A stretch of DNA of 64,000 bases. Origin: an uncultured Candidatus Melainabacteria bacterium. GTDB lineage: Bacteria; Cyanobacteriota; Vampirovibrionia; Gastranaerophilales; Gastranaerophilaceae. The notes below the pieces were generated by a model. It made no database searches and was not told the origin of the DNA. It saw only the letters and a list, made by a program, of their open reading frames with translations. The translations under genes and the position numbers were made by a program. Positions 8,192 to 17,548 of this stretch are shown here, one piece after another. Within the stretch, counting starts at the first letter, position 1, and the number at the start of each line of letters is the position of its first letter. The DNA lies in the NCBI GenBank assembly GCA_949927415.1, contig CATLFB010000003.1, positions 248,001-312,000 of the forward strand. The letters are read 5' to 3'.

Positions 8192-11155
8192 GTGACAAAA
8201 GATTTTAATATAGATTTTTCATTTAAAAAGAATAACGTGGATGAACTTTTTTTCAACCTTTCCGAAAATCCGGACGGGTTTAAGAACAAGGATTTTCGCT
8301 ATACTTTAAGTCTTATTTATCAGACGATTGAGGACGAATTTAAAGATGTATTTTTAAGCCCGTATACGCCTGCGAGAAATACAAACTTTTTCCTTGTGAA
8401 TGAAAACGGAAAATTGTCATTTTTTGTCACTCCGACAAATAATTTTGAATATTATTTGAAATCAAAAGGCTCGCTTTTCCGCTTCCGCTCTCAGGTTCTG
8501 GGCGATGAAGTCGGATATCCGATGAGTTTGGATCTTGTAATGGATTATTTTGGCGGATTCGGTGATATCGTTGATTTGGAAGCCGTTACGCCAACTTTTA
8601 TTTACCTGAATAAATTGACCCATTTTGTGATGAAATTGATTGAAAAACTCTATTTCATTCCGGTTGTCAAGACCCGCGGACAAATGTTCAGAATTGTTTA
8701 TGAGCCGATAATTTCAAACCAGCAGCTTGCACGAATTATCAATACATTTGAAGAAAATATTCCTGAAAATCTTTTTATAAAAGGCGAAAAACCAAAGGAT
8801 TTTGTGAAAGATTTTATCTATAATTACATGAATTATGTGATTTATAAATTCCTCGGAATCAAGGCTTACAAGTTCAAGGATGTCAAATCCGGAACTTATA
8901 TGATAAAAGATTTGGAACAGCGCTCACAGATGCGCGGAATTGACATTGCCGAAAACTTTGCGCAGTGGTTTGACGAACTTTATCTAGGCAAATACGATGT
9001 TATTCCGTTCTTTAAAATCGAACGTGTTGAAGACGAACTTTTCCGACTCAAAGTTCATATCAAAAACCGCAAAACCGACGAAAGCTTTTTGATAGACGAT
9101 TTGTACACAAAAGATGAGATTTTCGGCGCAAGTTCGGCTGACATTTCGCGAATTGTAGAAAAGCAATTGAACTATGCAATCCGCTATATGCCTGAACTTG
9201 AAGAACTTTTTGAAGATGAATCCAAGTTAGCGCTTGATTTGAATCTGAACGAGGTTTACAAAATAATAACCCAGACTGCATACTACCTTCAAAAAGCCCA
9301 AATTGAAGTTATTCTGCCGAAAGAACTTGTTAATATTGTTGTGCCGCGCGCCTCTATCAATGCTAAAGTTAAAGCTTCCCGCTCAAAAGATTTGTCTGAT
9401 ATCTTCAACAATACATCTTCTTCGAAAATGGCGCTTGACGATATTCTTGAATTCTCTTATGAAATCGCTATCGGTAATGAAAAAATTTCGCTCGAAGAAT
9501 TCAACAAACTTGTCGAAGGCTCAAACGGGCTTATAAAATACAAAAATAAATATGTGCTTATCGACAAAGAAGAAAGCAAAAAAATATTTGAACAAATTGC
9601 AAAAGCAAACCTGAAAACGCTTTCACGAATGGAGTTAATCCATGCATCTATGTCAGGCCAGCTTGACCAGTATGATTTTGATTACGACAGTGCGTTTGCA
9701 AAAGTTATACAAGACTTTACAAAACCATTAGACGTCACGCCTCCTGAAACTTTGAAGGGTGAACTCAGACCTTATCAGATGACAGGTTTGAAATGGCTCT
9801 GGACAAACGTTTCAAAAGGTTTCGGCGTTTGTATGGCTGATGATATGGGGCTTGGTAAAACAATTCAGGTCATAAGCCTTATCTTGAAAATGAAAGAGGA
9901 AGGGGCTCTCACAAAACCTGTTCTTGTAATCTGCCCGACAACTCTGATGGGCAACTGGATGAAGGAACTCCAATTGTTCGCACCGTCAATTGATGCGGTT
10001 GTTTACCACGGTGCTGAACGTCAACTTGATGTAAAACATGACGTAATCCTTACAACTTATGCAATTATGCGTATAGATGTTGAAGAATTGAAAAAACAAA
10101 ACTGGGGCATGATTATTGTTGACGAGGCACAGAATATCAAAAATCCGGATACTGCGCAGACTCTTGCAATCAAAATGCTTAAGGCTGATGTAAAAGTCGC
10201 TATGACCGGTACGCCTGTTGAAAACAGATTGACTGAATTGTGGAGTATTTTCGATTTTATCAATCAGGGTTATCTTGGAAATCTTCGCGACTTCCAAAAA
10301 AGTTATGCAATTCCGATTGAAAGATTCAAGGAAAATTCACGTGCTTCAAAATTGAAAATGTCAATTTCACCGTTCGTGTTGAGACGTTTGAAAACCGACA
10401 AAAACGTTATTACAGACCTTCCCGAAAAAATGGTTCTCAACGATTACTGTTATCTTTCTAAATCGCAGGCTGTTCTGTATGAAAAAACTCTTAATGAAAT
10501 GATGGAGAAAATCAGCGGATTCACAGGTATCAACCGCCGTGGAAATATCTTCAAACTAATCACAGCGCTCAAGCAAATTTGTAACCACCCGTATCAATTC
10601 CTGAAGGGCGGCGAAATGAGTAAAGAACTTTCCGGAAAAATGGATAAATGTATTTCAACAGTTCAGAGCATTCTGGATAATGATGAAAAAACACTTATCT
10701 TTACCCAGTACAAAGAAATGGGCGATATCCTTTGCAAAGTTATTGCAGAAGAATGCAACACGGAACCTTTGTTCTTCCATGGCTCGCTAACTGTTCCTCA
10801 GCGTGAAGAATTGATTGAGCGTTTCCAAAATGAAAATGATGCAAAGGTCATGATTCTGTCACTAAAAGCCGGCGGTACAGGTTTGAACCTTACAAGCGCC
10901 ACAAACGTAATCCACTACGATTTGTGGTGGAATCCTGCGGTTGAAGATCAGGCAACAGACAGAACCTACCGTATCGGGCAGGACAAAAATGTTATGGTTC
11001 ACCGTATGATTACGCTCGGAACTTTTGAAGAAAAGATTGACGAAATGCTGAAATCTAAAAAAGAACTTGCCGATTTGGCAGTTTACGAAGGCGAAAAGAT
11101 TATTACAGAGCTTTCAGACGACGAAATTTACGAAATCTTTACGTTGTCGGGTTAA
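8192..11155 (+). CDS. SNF2/SWI2-family DEAD-like helicase
   Basis: This 987-residue ATPase has a large family-specific N-terminal half and a C-terminal SNF2 motor. Visible motifs are Walker A in DDMGLGKTIQ (about 548-557), DEAQ box in VDEAQNIKN (about 643), motif III MTGTPVEN, and in the second RecA lobe LSLKAGGTGLNLTSA and DRTYRIGQ (about 925). Bacterial members (HepA/RapA-like and SNF2-C groups) remodel protein-DNA complexes or assist transcription and repair; the exact target is not known. The start is GTG at 8192 after AAAGGAAAAG. A hairpin terminator follows at 11192. The N-terminal half has no recognisable zinc SWIM motif. Confidence 0.9.
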   Translation: MTKDFNIDFSFKKNNVDELFFNLSENPDGFKNKDFRYTLSLIYQTIEDEFKDVFLSPYTPARNTNFFLVNENGKLSFFVTPTNNFEYYLKSKGSLFRFRSQVLGDEVGYPMSLDLVMDYFGGFGDIVDLEAVTPTFIYLNKLTHFVMKLIEKLYFIPVVKTRGQMFRIVYEPIISNQQLARIINTFEENIPENLFIKGEKPKDFVKDFIYNYMNYVIYKFLGIKAYKFKDVKSGTYMIKDLEQRSQMRGIDIAENFAQWFDELYLGKYDVIPFFKIERVEDELFRLKVHIKNRKTDESFLIDDLYTKDEIFGASSADISRIVEKQLNYAIRYMPELEELFEDESKLALDLNLNEVYKIITQTAYYLQKAQIEVILPKELVNIVVPRASINAKVKASRSKDLSDIFNNTSSSKMALDDILEFSYEIAIGNEKISLEEFNKLVEGSNGLIKYKNKYVLIDKEESKKIFEQIAKANLKTLSRMELIHASMSGQLDQYDFDYDSAFAKVIQDFTKPLDVTPPETLKGELRPYQMTGLKWLWTNVSKGFGVCMADDMGLGKTIQVISLILKMKEEGALTKPVLVICPTTLMGNWMKELQLFAPSIDAVVYHGAERQLDVKHDVILTTYAIMRIDVEELKKQNWGMIIVDEAQNIKNPDTAQTLAIKMLKADVKVAMTGTPVENRLTELWSIFDFINQGYLGNLRDFQKSYAIPIERFKENSRASKLKMSISPFVLRRLKTDKNVITDLPEKMVLNDYCYLSKSQAVLYEKTLNEMMEKISGFTGINRRGNIFKLITALKQICNHPYQFLKGGEMSKELSGKMDKCISTVQSILDNDEKTLIFTQYKEMGDILCKVIAEECNTEPLFFHGSLTVPQREELIERFQNENDAKVMILSLKAGGTGLNLTSATNVIHYDLWWNPAVEDQATDRTYRIGQDKNVMVHRMITLGTFEEKIDEMLKSKKELADLAVYEGEKIITELSDDEIYEIFTLSG

Positions 11156-11191
11156 AATCTTGAATTTTAATCTTGTTTATTCGATAAATAT

Positions 11192-11224
11192 AAATGCGGC
11201 ATTCAATTATGCCGCATTTTATAA
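11192..11224 (+). terminator. intrinsic terminator after the SNF2 helicase
   Basis: AAATGCGGCAT (11192-11202) pairs perfectly with ATGCCGCATTT (11209-11219) and runs into T residues. Confidence 0.85.
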
Positions 11225-11250
11225 AGATTTGATATTTAAAAAGGAAAATT

Positions 11251-11724
11251 ATGAAAATACAATCTACCCCGCAAATCAACAGGCCTGTGAATTTTAACGG
11301 AAACTGGCTCGGTAAATTCGATCAGGCTATCGGAAAACTGATTCAACCCAAACCTGTTTTTTCAGAAAACAGCATGAAACTTGTTGATACCGTCGAAGTT
11401 ATCGCAAGAAAAAAATACAATCCGATTGCAGGCGAGCCTGTAAGATTAAGTGTGAAAAACGGCAATAAAGAATTTACCTTCAAATATAGCGGATCTGCTT
11501 GGCATCGCGTAACAGTTACAAAAAAAGGTGAAGAACTTTGCGATTTTGAAATTCTTCATGTCAAAGGGGACAATTCTTATGATTTTTACTCAACAGGCGG
11601 CTATCCTTCAAGAATAATTGATAAAAAATTTACAGATAAGTATAACGGAGTGCTCGAAGAATGGATGCCAAGACTGATTAAATGGCAGGAAAAGCTTGAA
11701 AAAAGAGAACTTTCAGGAAAATAA
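11251..11724 (+). CDS. unknown protein with N-terminal F-x-G tag
   Basis: The 157-residue product is not recognised. It begins MKIQSTPQ and carries F15-N16-G17, the short N-terminal pattern shared with several other unknown proteins in this window. The body is soluble looking, rich in Lys and aromatic residues, with beta-type alternation in the middle (EFTFKYSGSAWHRVTVTKK) and a helical C-terminus. There is no signal peptide or membrane segment. AAGGAAAATT precedes the ATG. It lies between the helicase terminator and the rpsU promoter, so it is probably transcribed separately. Confidence 0.7.
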   Translation: MKIQSTPQINRPVNFNGNWLGKFDQAIGKLIQPKPVFSENSMKLVDTVEVIARKKYNPIAGEPVRLSVKNGNKEFTFKYSGSAWHRVTVTKKGEELCDFEILHVKGDNSYDFYSTGGYPSRIIDKKFTDKYNGVLEEWMPRLIKWQEKLEKRELSGK

Positions 11725-11745
11725 ATCCTAAGATTCACATATAGC

Positions 11746-11774
11746 TTGAAATTTATTTTTCTTTGATATATAAT
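11746..11774 (+). promoter_or_regulatory. rpsU promoter
   Basis: TTGAAA at 11746-11751 and TATAAT at 11769-11774 with a 17-base spacer, ending about 48 bases before the rpsU start. Confidence 0.8.
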
Positions 11775-11821
11775 AATAATATTGAATGTACAAAAAGACC
11801 ATAAAGGTGGTGAAAATAAAA

Positions 11822-11995
11822 ATGGCAGAAGTAAAAGTTGGCGAAAACGAATCAATTGAAAGCGCACTTAGACGTTTCAAGAAAAAAATTCAAAAAGCCG
11901 GTATCCTTTCAGAAGTTAAAAAACGCGAAAGATATGAAAAACCGAGCGTAAAAAGAAAACGCAAATCAGAAGCTGCACGCAAACGTAAAGTGTAG
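11822..11995 (+). CDS. rpsU: 30S ribosomal protein S21
   Basis: This 57-residue basic protein matches bS21: [20 protein letters not shown] at 12-31, then [24 protein letters not shown]. It sits on the small subunit near the 3' end of 16S rRNA and helps initiation. The ATG at 11822 ([11 protein letters not shown]) fits the family start; an in-frame ATG at 11786 would add twelve atypical residues, and AAAGGTGG at 11803-11810 lies between the two. Own promoter and strong terminator, so monocistronic. Confidence 0.96.
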   Translation: MAEVKVGENESIESALRRFKKKIQKAGILSEVKKRERYEKPSVKRKRKSEAARKRKV

Positions 11996-12012
11996 TTTTA
12001 TATACAAAAATT

Positions 12013-12043
12013 AAAAAAGCCGGAAAAGATTTCCGGCTTTTTT
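12013..12043 (+). terminator. rpsU terminator
   Basis: AAAAAAGCCGGAAA pairs perfectly with TTTCCGGCTTTTTT across AGA. The U-tract and matching A-tract could let it act in both directions. Confidence 0.92.
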
Positions 12044-12086
12044 GTTGAAACTTTCGTAAATAAATTATTCTGTGCGTAATCATCAC

Positions 12087-12120
12087 AAAAAAAACGGGTT
12101 TTTAATTTAAAACCCGTTTT
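12087..12120 (-). terminator. terminator of the DUF2229 gene
   Basis: AAAACGGGTTTT pairs with AAAACCCGTTTT around a short A/T loop. On the minus strand it ends in a T-run, ten bases after the DUF2229 stop codon; on the plus strand it also ends in TTTTT, so it is bidirectional. Confidence 0.88.
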
Positions 12121-12129
12121 TAAAAGTTG

Positions 12130-13206
12130 CTATTTTGTCTCAATGAAGTTGGTATTTGGAATATAACTTCTTTTGGAATCTGTGATTTCGATTTTGTTAA
12201 TAATGCTTGCGCGTTTTTTGCGGAAAAGCATGTCGACAAAAGCTTCCAAACGTGTTATAAATCCGGCCTCTCCTGTCTGTTCGTCAATTGTCAGGTGCAA
12301 AAGCGGTTTTTGGAAATGTTTTGCACGTCTTTGAATTCTCTCAACCATAAGCGAATCCGGACCGCAGCCAAATGCCGTCAATGTGATAATCCCGTCAACA
12401 CGATTGTCCTTCAAATAATGTCCTGCAGTTCCGGTCATTTCATGCTCATTTGCCCAGTACATCTGCTCGCCAAGCGTATTGATGCCCTCATCCATTTGCT
12501 CATTCGACAGCTGTAATGATGTCACAACCCGAACATCCATTTCCTCAAGCTTTTCAATGATTTTCATCGAAGTGCGTTCGTCGTAAATATTATATCCATG
12601 AGATACAAGCGCAACAGAAATCGGATATTCTTTTGTCTGATTTTCAATAAAAATTTTGCCTTGCAGCGCATAATTCATTGCTTTTTTGTAACTCATACCG
12701 GATTTTGTCATGATAAAAAAGTTGTTATAACATCTCCAGCCGGCTTTTGACGCTCTTTTGATAACATTTTCATCTGTAATATCAAAGTATGCGGCAATTT
12801 CTTTCAGAAAATCATACAAACCCTGATTTTTTTCGGATTTGTCAAGCGTTGCTTCTACAAGCGTAAAATCTTTTTTTATAACGTTTCTCACCAAATCAGG
12901 CAAACCTCTGATTTTTGAGCAATTGTAAATCTTCGGTGCAATTGACTGGATTGAAGGTACGAAAATTTTGTCGACGCCTTTGTCCAGCAGGTTCAAAATA
13001 TGCCCGATGTAGACCTTTATGGGAAGGCAGGTTTCTGTCACTACAAGCGATGAGCCGCGTGACATAGTCTGTTTTGTTGTCATATCTGATAATACTATCT
13101 TAATTCCCAAATCAGTAAAAAATCCGTAATAAAACGGGTAATTGTTGTAAAACGACATGGCGCGGGGTATGCCTATGACTTTTTCATCTTTTTTTATGTT
13201 TTCCAC
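12130..13206 (-). CDS. DUF2229 protein related to 2-hydroxyacyl-CoA dehydratase activases
   Basis: This 358-residue protein resembles the stand-alone DUF2229/COG3580 module that is otherwise fused to ATP-dependent activases of radical 2-hydroxyacyl-CoA dehydratases. Features are the N-terminal IGIPRAMSFYNNYPFYYGFF, a conserved Cys in TETCLPIKVYIGH, a second in IYNCSKIRG, and the C-terminal TAFGCGPDSLMVERIQRR followed by LHLTIDEQTGEAG. The conserved cysteines suggest an Fe-S cluster, but the biochemical role of this module is unknown. No dehydratase or activase partner lies nearby. It is divergent from rsmE. Confidence 0.8.
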   Translation of the reverse strand: MENIKKDEKVIGIPRAMSFYNNYPFYYGFFTDLGIKIVLSDMTTKQTMSRGSSLVVTETCLPIKVYIGHILNLLDKGVDKIFVPSIQSIAPKIYNCSKIRGLPDLVRNVIKKDFTLVEATLDKSEKNQGLYDFLKEIAAYFDITDENVIKRASKAGWRCYNNFFIMTKSGMSYKKAMNYALQGKIFIENQTKEYPISVALVSHGYNIYDERTSMKIIEKLEEMDVRVVTSLQLSNEQMDEGINTLGEQMYWANEHEMTGTAGHYLKDNRVDGIITLTAFGCGPDSLMVERIQRRAKHFQKPLLHLTIDEQTGEAGFITRLEAFVDMLFRKKRASIINKIEITDSKRSYIPNTNFIETK

Positions 13207-13343
13207 GATATTCTCCCAATTGGTTTTCTACTACCATGATAATACTTCAAAAAAAATTTAAAGGCTACAAAAAAATATAAAAATTAATAATTATTTTCAA
13301 TTAAAGCTTTTTATTGTAAAATTGTGCGTGAAAGGAAAAGATT

Positions 13344-14090
13344 GTGCCGCATTTTTTTATAAATTCAAGCGCCTTAAACGATAACAAAATAAGGATTTCA
13401 GACAAAGAAAACTACATCCATATTGCAAAATCTCTTCGCGCAAGGGCCGGAGAAAAACTTCTTCTCATTGATGAAAACCAAATCCAATACGAAACGACAA
13501 TCGAAAACATCTCTTCGGCTGAAATACTTTGCCATGTGGAAAAATCCTACAAATCAGAACGGGATTTGAAATTTAATTTATATCTGGCGCAAAGCCCTTT
13601 GAGAAGTGATGCACAGAGTTTTGTAATCGAAAAAGCTACAGAACTGGGCGTTCGTTCGGTAATTCCTATTCTAACAGACAATTGCGCGCTAAATAAAGAT
13701 GTTGTTCAAAAGAAACTTGAGCGCTGGAACAGGATTATGTATGAGGCCTCAAAACAGTGCGAACGCGCGCTTGTTCCGTTTTGTGAAAAGCCTTCATCAC
13801 TTGAAACACTTTGCAAATCCAAAAGATTCGATAAAATTATCGCTTTTTGCGAGCGCAGAACTCAAAAAACTTTGCGCGAATATTTTCTTGAATCGCCACT
13901 AAAAAGGGGTGAAAATGTTCTTGTAATAATCGGACCTGAAGGCGGATTTTCTGATAGTGAATTTGATTTCTTTGAAAAATCTGCAATCCCGATGCTGACG
14001 CTCGGGGATTTGATTTTGAAGGCGGAAACGGCTGTCACGGTTGCGTTAGGAAATATAGTTTATGAATTCGAAAATTTTGGAAAAAATTAA
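13344..14090 (+). CDS. rsmE: 16S rRNA (uracil-1498-N3)-methyltransferase
   Basis: RsmE methylates U1498 of 16S rRNA from S-adenosylmethionine. The 248 residues carry the SPOUT knot signature: IIGPEGGFSDSEFDFF at about 195-212 and LTLGDLILKAETAVTVALG near the C-terminus. The N-terminal PUA-like domain opens MPHFFINSS. The start is GTG at 13344 after AAAGGAAAAGA. Its end overlaps the CCA-adding enzyme gene by 29 bases, so the two form an operon for RNA maturation. Confidence 0.94.
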   Translation: MPHFFINSSALNDNKIRISDKENYIHIAKSLRARAGEKLLLIDENQIQYETTIENISSAEILCHVEKSYKSERDLKFNLYLAQSPLRSDAQSFVIEKATELGVRSVIPILTDNCALNKDVVQKKLERWNRIMYEASKQCERALVPFCEKPSSLETLCKSKRFDKIIAFCERRTQKTLREYFLESPLKRGENVLVIIGPEGGFSDSEFDFFEKSAIPMLTLGDLILKAETAVTVALGNIVYEFENFGKN

Positions 14091-15465
14091 ATCAGACGCC
14101 ATTTTACACGATATAATTGCAAATTTCGATAATGAAATCTATCTTGTCGGCGGTGTCGTGCGCGATTTTTTGATGGGTAAAACCTCAAATGACCGCGATT
14201 TGCTTATTTTCGATGTGTGTGCGCGGGAATTTTCGCTTAAGATTGCGGAATTTTTCAATGCCGCCTTTGTTCCGCTTGATGAGGTAAATAAAATTTATCG
14301 CGTTGTTATGCCGGATAAAATTAATTATCTTGACATTACAAACCCTTTAGAAAATTCGCTTGAAAAAGATTTGAAGCGACGCGATTTGACGATAAACGCG
14401 CTTGCCGTTAACATTAAAACCGGCGAAATTCTGGATGTGACAAGTGGTTTGAACGATTTGAATTCCGGAATTATCAGAATCATCAGCGAAAAAAATATCG
14501 TCGATGACCCTTTGAGAATTTTGAGGATATTCAGATTTCAGGCGCAAACAGGCTTTGAAATTTCATCAAAAACGCTTGAAGCTGCTGAAAAATTCCGCGA
14601 GTTGCTTGGAAAACCCGCAGTTGAGCGTATAAACTATGAAATTATGCACCTATTTAGCGGTAAATATTCCTCAGGCGCGCTTTCAAAGATGGATGAGGCC
14701 GGAATCTTAGAGCAAATTTTTCCGATAGTTAATGAATTAAAAAAAGTTACGCCAAACACACATCATCACTTGCGGCTTTTTGAACACTGCCTTGAAACTT
14801 CCCATAGAATCGGTGAAATATACGAGACAGCATCCGATGAGGTTAAAGAACATCTGGAAAAGGTTGACTTTGGCGGGTATTCCAGATTGTCACATCTAAA
14901 ACTTGCCGGCTTTCTTCATGATATAGGCAAATTCTCAACTTGGACAATCGAAGAAGATACCGGCCGACATAGATTCATAAAACATGATGATGTCGGCGCA
15001 AAAATGGTTGTCGCAATCATGAAAAAACTTGCCTTTTCAAACAAACAGACAGATTATGTGTCCTCGATGATTAAAAATCATATCTATCCTGCTGCTGTAA
15101 TGTCTGCGCCGCTCATTAATGAGAAAATCATGATGCGTTATGTGCGCAAAATGGATAAAAACTCCATTGATGCAATTATTCTTGCGCAAGCTGACCGCCT
15201 TTCAGCCCGCGGCCCCGCAATAACCGATAAAATGGTAGAAGATAATATTTCTGCGCTGAACAGGCTTCTTAATTTTTATTTGAGCGTGCGCGATACTCTT
15301 CAACCGCTACCAAAACTTCTAAGCGGCAATGACGTGATGAAAATTTTAAACATAAAACCTTCTCCAAAACTCGGCGAAATCATGGATGCACTTCATGAAG
15401 CGCAAATTAACGGAGATGTTTTAACAGTTGAGCATGCTGTTGAATTCGTCAAAACCTTTGAATAG
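14062..15465 (+). CDS. CCA tRNA nucleotidyltransferase / polyA polymerase family with HD domain
   Basis: The 467-residue enzyme belongs to class II nucleotidyltransferases that add CCA to tRNA 3' ends. Seen are LVGGVVRDFLMG (28-39), the catalytic NDRD (43-46), RRDLTINALAV near 110-120, DPLRILRIFRFQAQ as the arginine-rich base-recognition helix and an HD phosphohydrolase motif in AGFLHDIGKFS near 285. The tRNA-Leu in this window has no encoded CCA, so the activity is needed. It is translationally coupled to rsmE. Family members can be A-adding or CC-adding only, and sequence alone does not settle which. Confidence 0.9.
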   Translation: MNSKILEKIKSDAILHDIIANFDNEIYLVGGVVRDFLMGKTSNDRDLLIFDVCAREFSLKIAEFFNAAFVPLDEVNKIYRVVMPDKINYLDITNPLENSLEKDLKRRDLTINALAVNIKTGEILDVTSGLNDLNSGIIRIISEKNIVDDPLRILRIFRFQAQTGFEISSKTLEAAEKFRELLGKPAVERINYEIMHLFSGKYSSGALSKMDEAGILEQIFPIVNELKKVTPNTHHHLRLFEHCLETSHRIGEIYETASDEVKEHLEKVDFGGYSRLSHLKLAGFLHDIGKFSTWTIEEDTGRHRFIKHDDVGAKMVVAIMKKLAFSNKQTDYVSSMIKNHIYPAAVMSAPLINEKIMMRYVRKMDKNSIDAIILAQADRLSARGPAITDKMVEDNISALNRLLNFYLSVRDTLQPLPKLLSGNDVMKILNIKPSPKLGEIMDALHEAQINGDVLTVEHAVEFVKTFE

Positions 15466-15762
15466 TATATATTTTTTATATAATATCAAAAATATTAAGC
15501 GTATTTGTTACAATTATTTACAAAAAATTTTTTATGAAAAAATAAAGGATTTTATGTTAATAGGCCCCAAAAACGCTAATTTTTGGTTTAAATTTTTAAA
15601 AAATTACTCTAAAAACTCTTAAATTTAGAAAAATATTCAAAAATCATTCTTAACATCTCCTTAATATTACCGCCCGAGTGCGCAATTTTTTTTATGCCCG
15701 GCTTTTAATATTATTGTGCTATTGTTATAATATGTGTGTGAAGATTTGAACCAGACAATTCT
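15466..15762. other. AT-rich intergenic region
   Basis: No gene is visible. A TATAAT box at 15726-15731 precedes the next gene by 31 bases, with only a weak -35 (TTTTAA). The start codon at 15763 has no obvious Shine-Dalgarno. Confidence 0.5.
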
Positions 15763-17538
15763 ATGATTGAAAAAGTTAGTATAAGTAGTGTAAATAAAAA
15801 TAATACCCCTAAAGGCAAAACGCCTGCGGCTCAACCTGCGTTTAAAGGCGGATTGGTCGACGGACTTATCTGGGGTGTTCAAAAATGCGAACAGCACCCG
15901 ATGGTCAACGTATCTGTGCTGGATTTATCTACAGCTATTATTCCGCGTACAATTGTAGAAACTTATGCAGGTTCAAAAAAGAAAGATGAACATGGCAACC
16001 CGGTTTTGGATGAAAACGGTAAACAAAAGCGCCAGTTAAATGTCTTTGGCGGCTTTGAAGCTTTCAGACGTGAATTTTCAGGCTTGTTTATAAACTGTAT
16101 TATGCCAAGTTTTGTTGTTATGGGCGCCGGAACGTTATTTAATAAACCCGTAATGGGCAAATTTGATAAAAATCTTATCAATAACTGGGCAAACGGAGAA
16201 GCTTACGATAATATTCAAAAATTCTATAAACCGGGAACTCCCTCAATTGAGTCTAACAAAGATTTCTTCAAGCGCACTCTGCTTTCGCTGGAAGGAGTTG
16301 ACGGAGATGCTTTCAGCAAAGACGGCATAAAGAAATTCGCACACCTTCTTGCTGAAAATCCGGCTGAAATAAAAGATTTGAATTCTCTTGATGAAATTGT
16401 TAATAAAATCCAACTTAAAAAACCGGCTCAGGATGCTCTCGATATTCTTGCAAAAGCCGCTTTTGACGGTGATTACAAGAAAACCGGAGAAGCTTATAAA
16501 AAATTAGTTGAATTGACTCACATTTCTGAAAATATCAGATTTGCCGGTGAAGAAAAATATCTTGGAAACAATCTGGCATCTTTCTGTAAAGATACGCCAA
16601 AAGTTCTTTATGGCGCAAAAAAACAGGGCATTGAAACGGCCGAAGATTTAGGAAAATATTTTGCCAAAGCCAAAAAACTCGTCAACTGGAAAAGTATTGG
16701 CGGGCTTGGTATAATTATTCCTCTTGCAATTGCGGCCCAGCCTATTAACAGATGGATTACTCGCAAAATGTCAGGCCGCAAAGGCGCTCCGATTTACAAC
16801 GACTTTACGGACAGAAAAGAAGATAAAGAATTAACTCCAAAAGAAAAATCACAACTTTTAAAACAAAAATTCATTTCAGTAGGCTCAATGCTTGGTGTTG
16901 CAGGCCTTTCAATGGTTATGGATAAGCCAAGCCTGAAATCTTTGTTCCAATTCAAAGGACTTTTCCCGACAATGGATCAGGCTCGAATTATTTCCACTGC
17001 AACATTTGCAAGCCGCATGGCCGCATCTGAGGACAAAAACGAACTTCGCGAAGCCACAATCCGTGATATTGCAACATTTGCAAGCTTCTACTTCCTCGGA
17101 GATTACGCGGCAAAAGGTATTGCAACTTTGATTGAACATAACAGCAAATCAGGCGTAAAACTCATTAACAGACTTAAAAAAGTTGATGATAACGCAAATG
17201 CACTGCAGAAATTCTGGAACTGGGCAAAACACACTTCGCTCAAATCATCAGATGAACTTGCCACTGTAGGCGATAAGCGTCTTCGAACACTTTGCCAGAT
17301 TGGCAACCTTGCCTTCTCGCTCATCTCACTGGGACTTTTCATCCCGCTATATACAAGAACACAAACCAATAAGAAAAAAGCACAAGAAAATCTTGCGAAT
17401 ATAAATGCAGGAAAAACGAACGGCTCGACGCCCACGGGCGCCGGTACGTCGGCTGCAACAGCCTCGTCATCTACGACAGTACCAATGACAGGTTTAGCGG
17501 CCGCAAATACATCGTTCAAAGCATTTATTAATTCGTAA
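15763..17538 (+). CDS. unknown membrane-associated protein, tandem paralogue 1
   Basis: The 591-residue product is not recognised as a known family. F27-K28-G29 after MIEKVSIS gives it the N-terminal tag seen in other genes here. Shared with the next gene are the block DLSTAIIPRTIVE near residue 47, a hydrophobic helix followed by QPINRWITRK near 310-335, LFPTMDQARIISTATFASR and a hydrophobic segment near 515-530. The C-terminus is a Thr/Ser/Ala-rich linker (about 545-575) ending NTSFKAFINS. The two genes are 10 bases apart and surely co-transcribed. Location and function are unknown; two to four membrane segments suggest an inner-membrane protein. Confidence 0.8.
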   Translation: MIEKVSISSVNKNNTPKGKTPAAQPAFKGGLVDGLIWGVQKCEQHPMVNVSVLDLSTAIIPRTIVETYAGSKKKDEHGNPVLDENGKQKRQLNVFGGFEAFRREFSGLFINCIMPSFVVMGAGTLFNKPVMGKFDKNLINNWANGEAYDNIQKFYKPGTPSIESNKDFFKRTLLSLEGVDGDAFSKDGIKKFAHLLAENPAEIKDLNSLDEIVNKIQLKKPAQDALDILAKAAFDGDYKKTGEAYKKLVELTHISENIRFAGEEKYLGNNLASFCKDTPKVLYGAKKQGIETAEDLGKYFAKAKKLVNWKSIGGLGIIIPLAIAAQPINRWITRKMSGRKGAPIYNDFTDRKEDKELTPKEKSQLLKQKFISVGSMLGVAGLSMVMDKPSLKSLFQFKGLFPTMDQARIISTATFASRMAASEDKNELREATIRDIATFASFYFLGDYAAKGIATLIEHNSKSGVKLINRLKKVDDNANALQKFWNWAKHTSLKSSDELATVGDKRLRTLCQIGNLAFSLISLGLFIPLYTRTQTNKKKAQENLANINAGKTNGSTPTGAGTSAATASSSTTVPMTGLAAANTSFKAFINS

Positions 17539-17548
17539 GGAGACAATC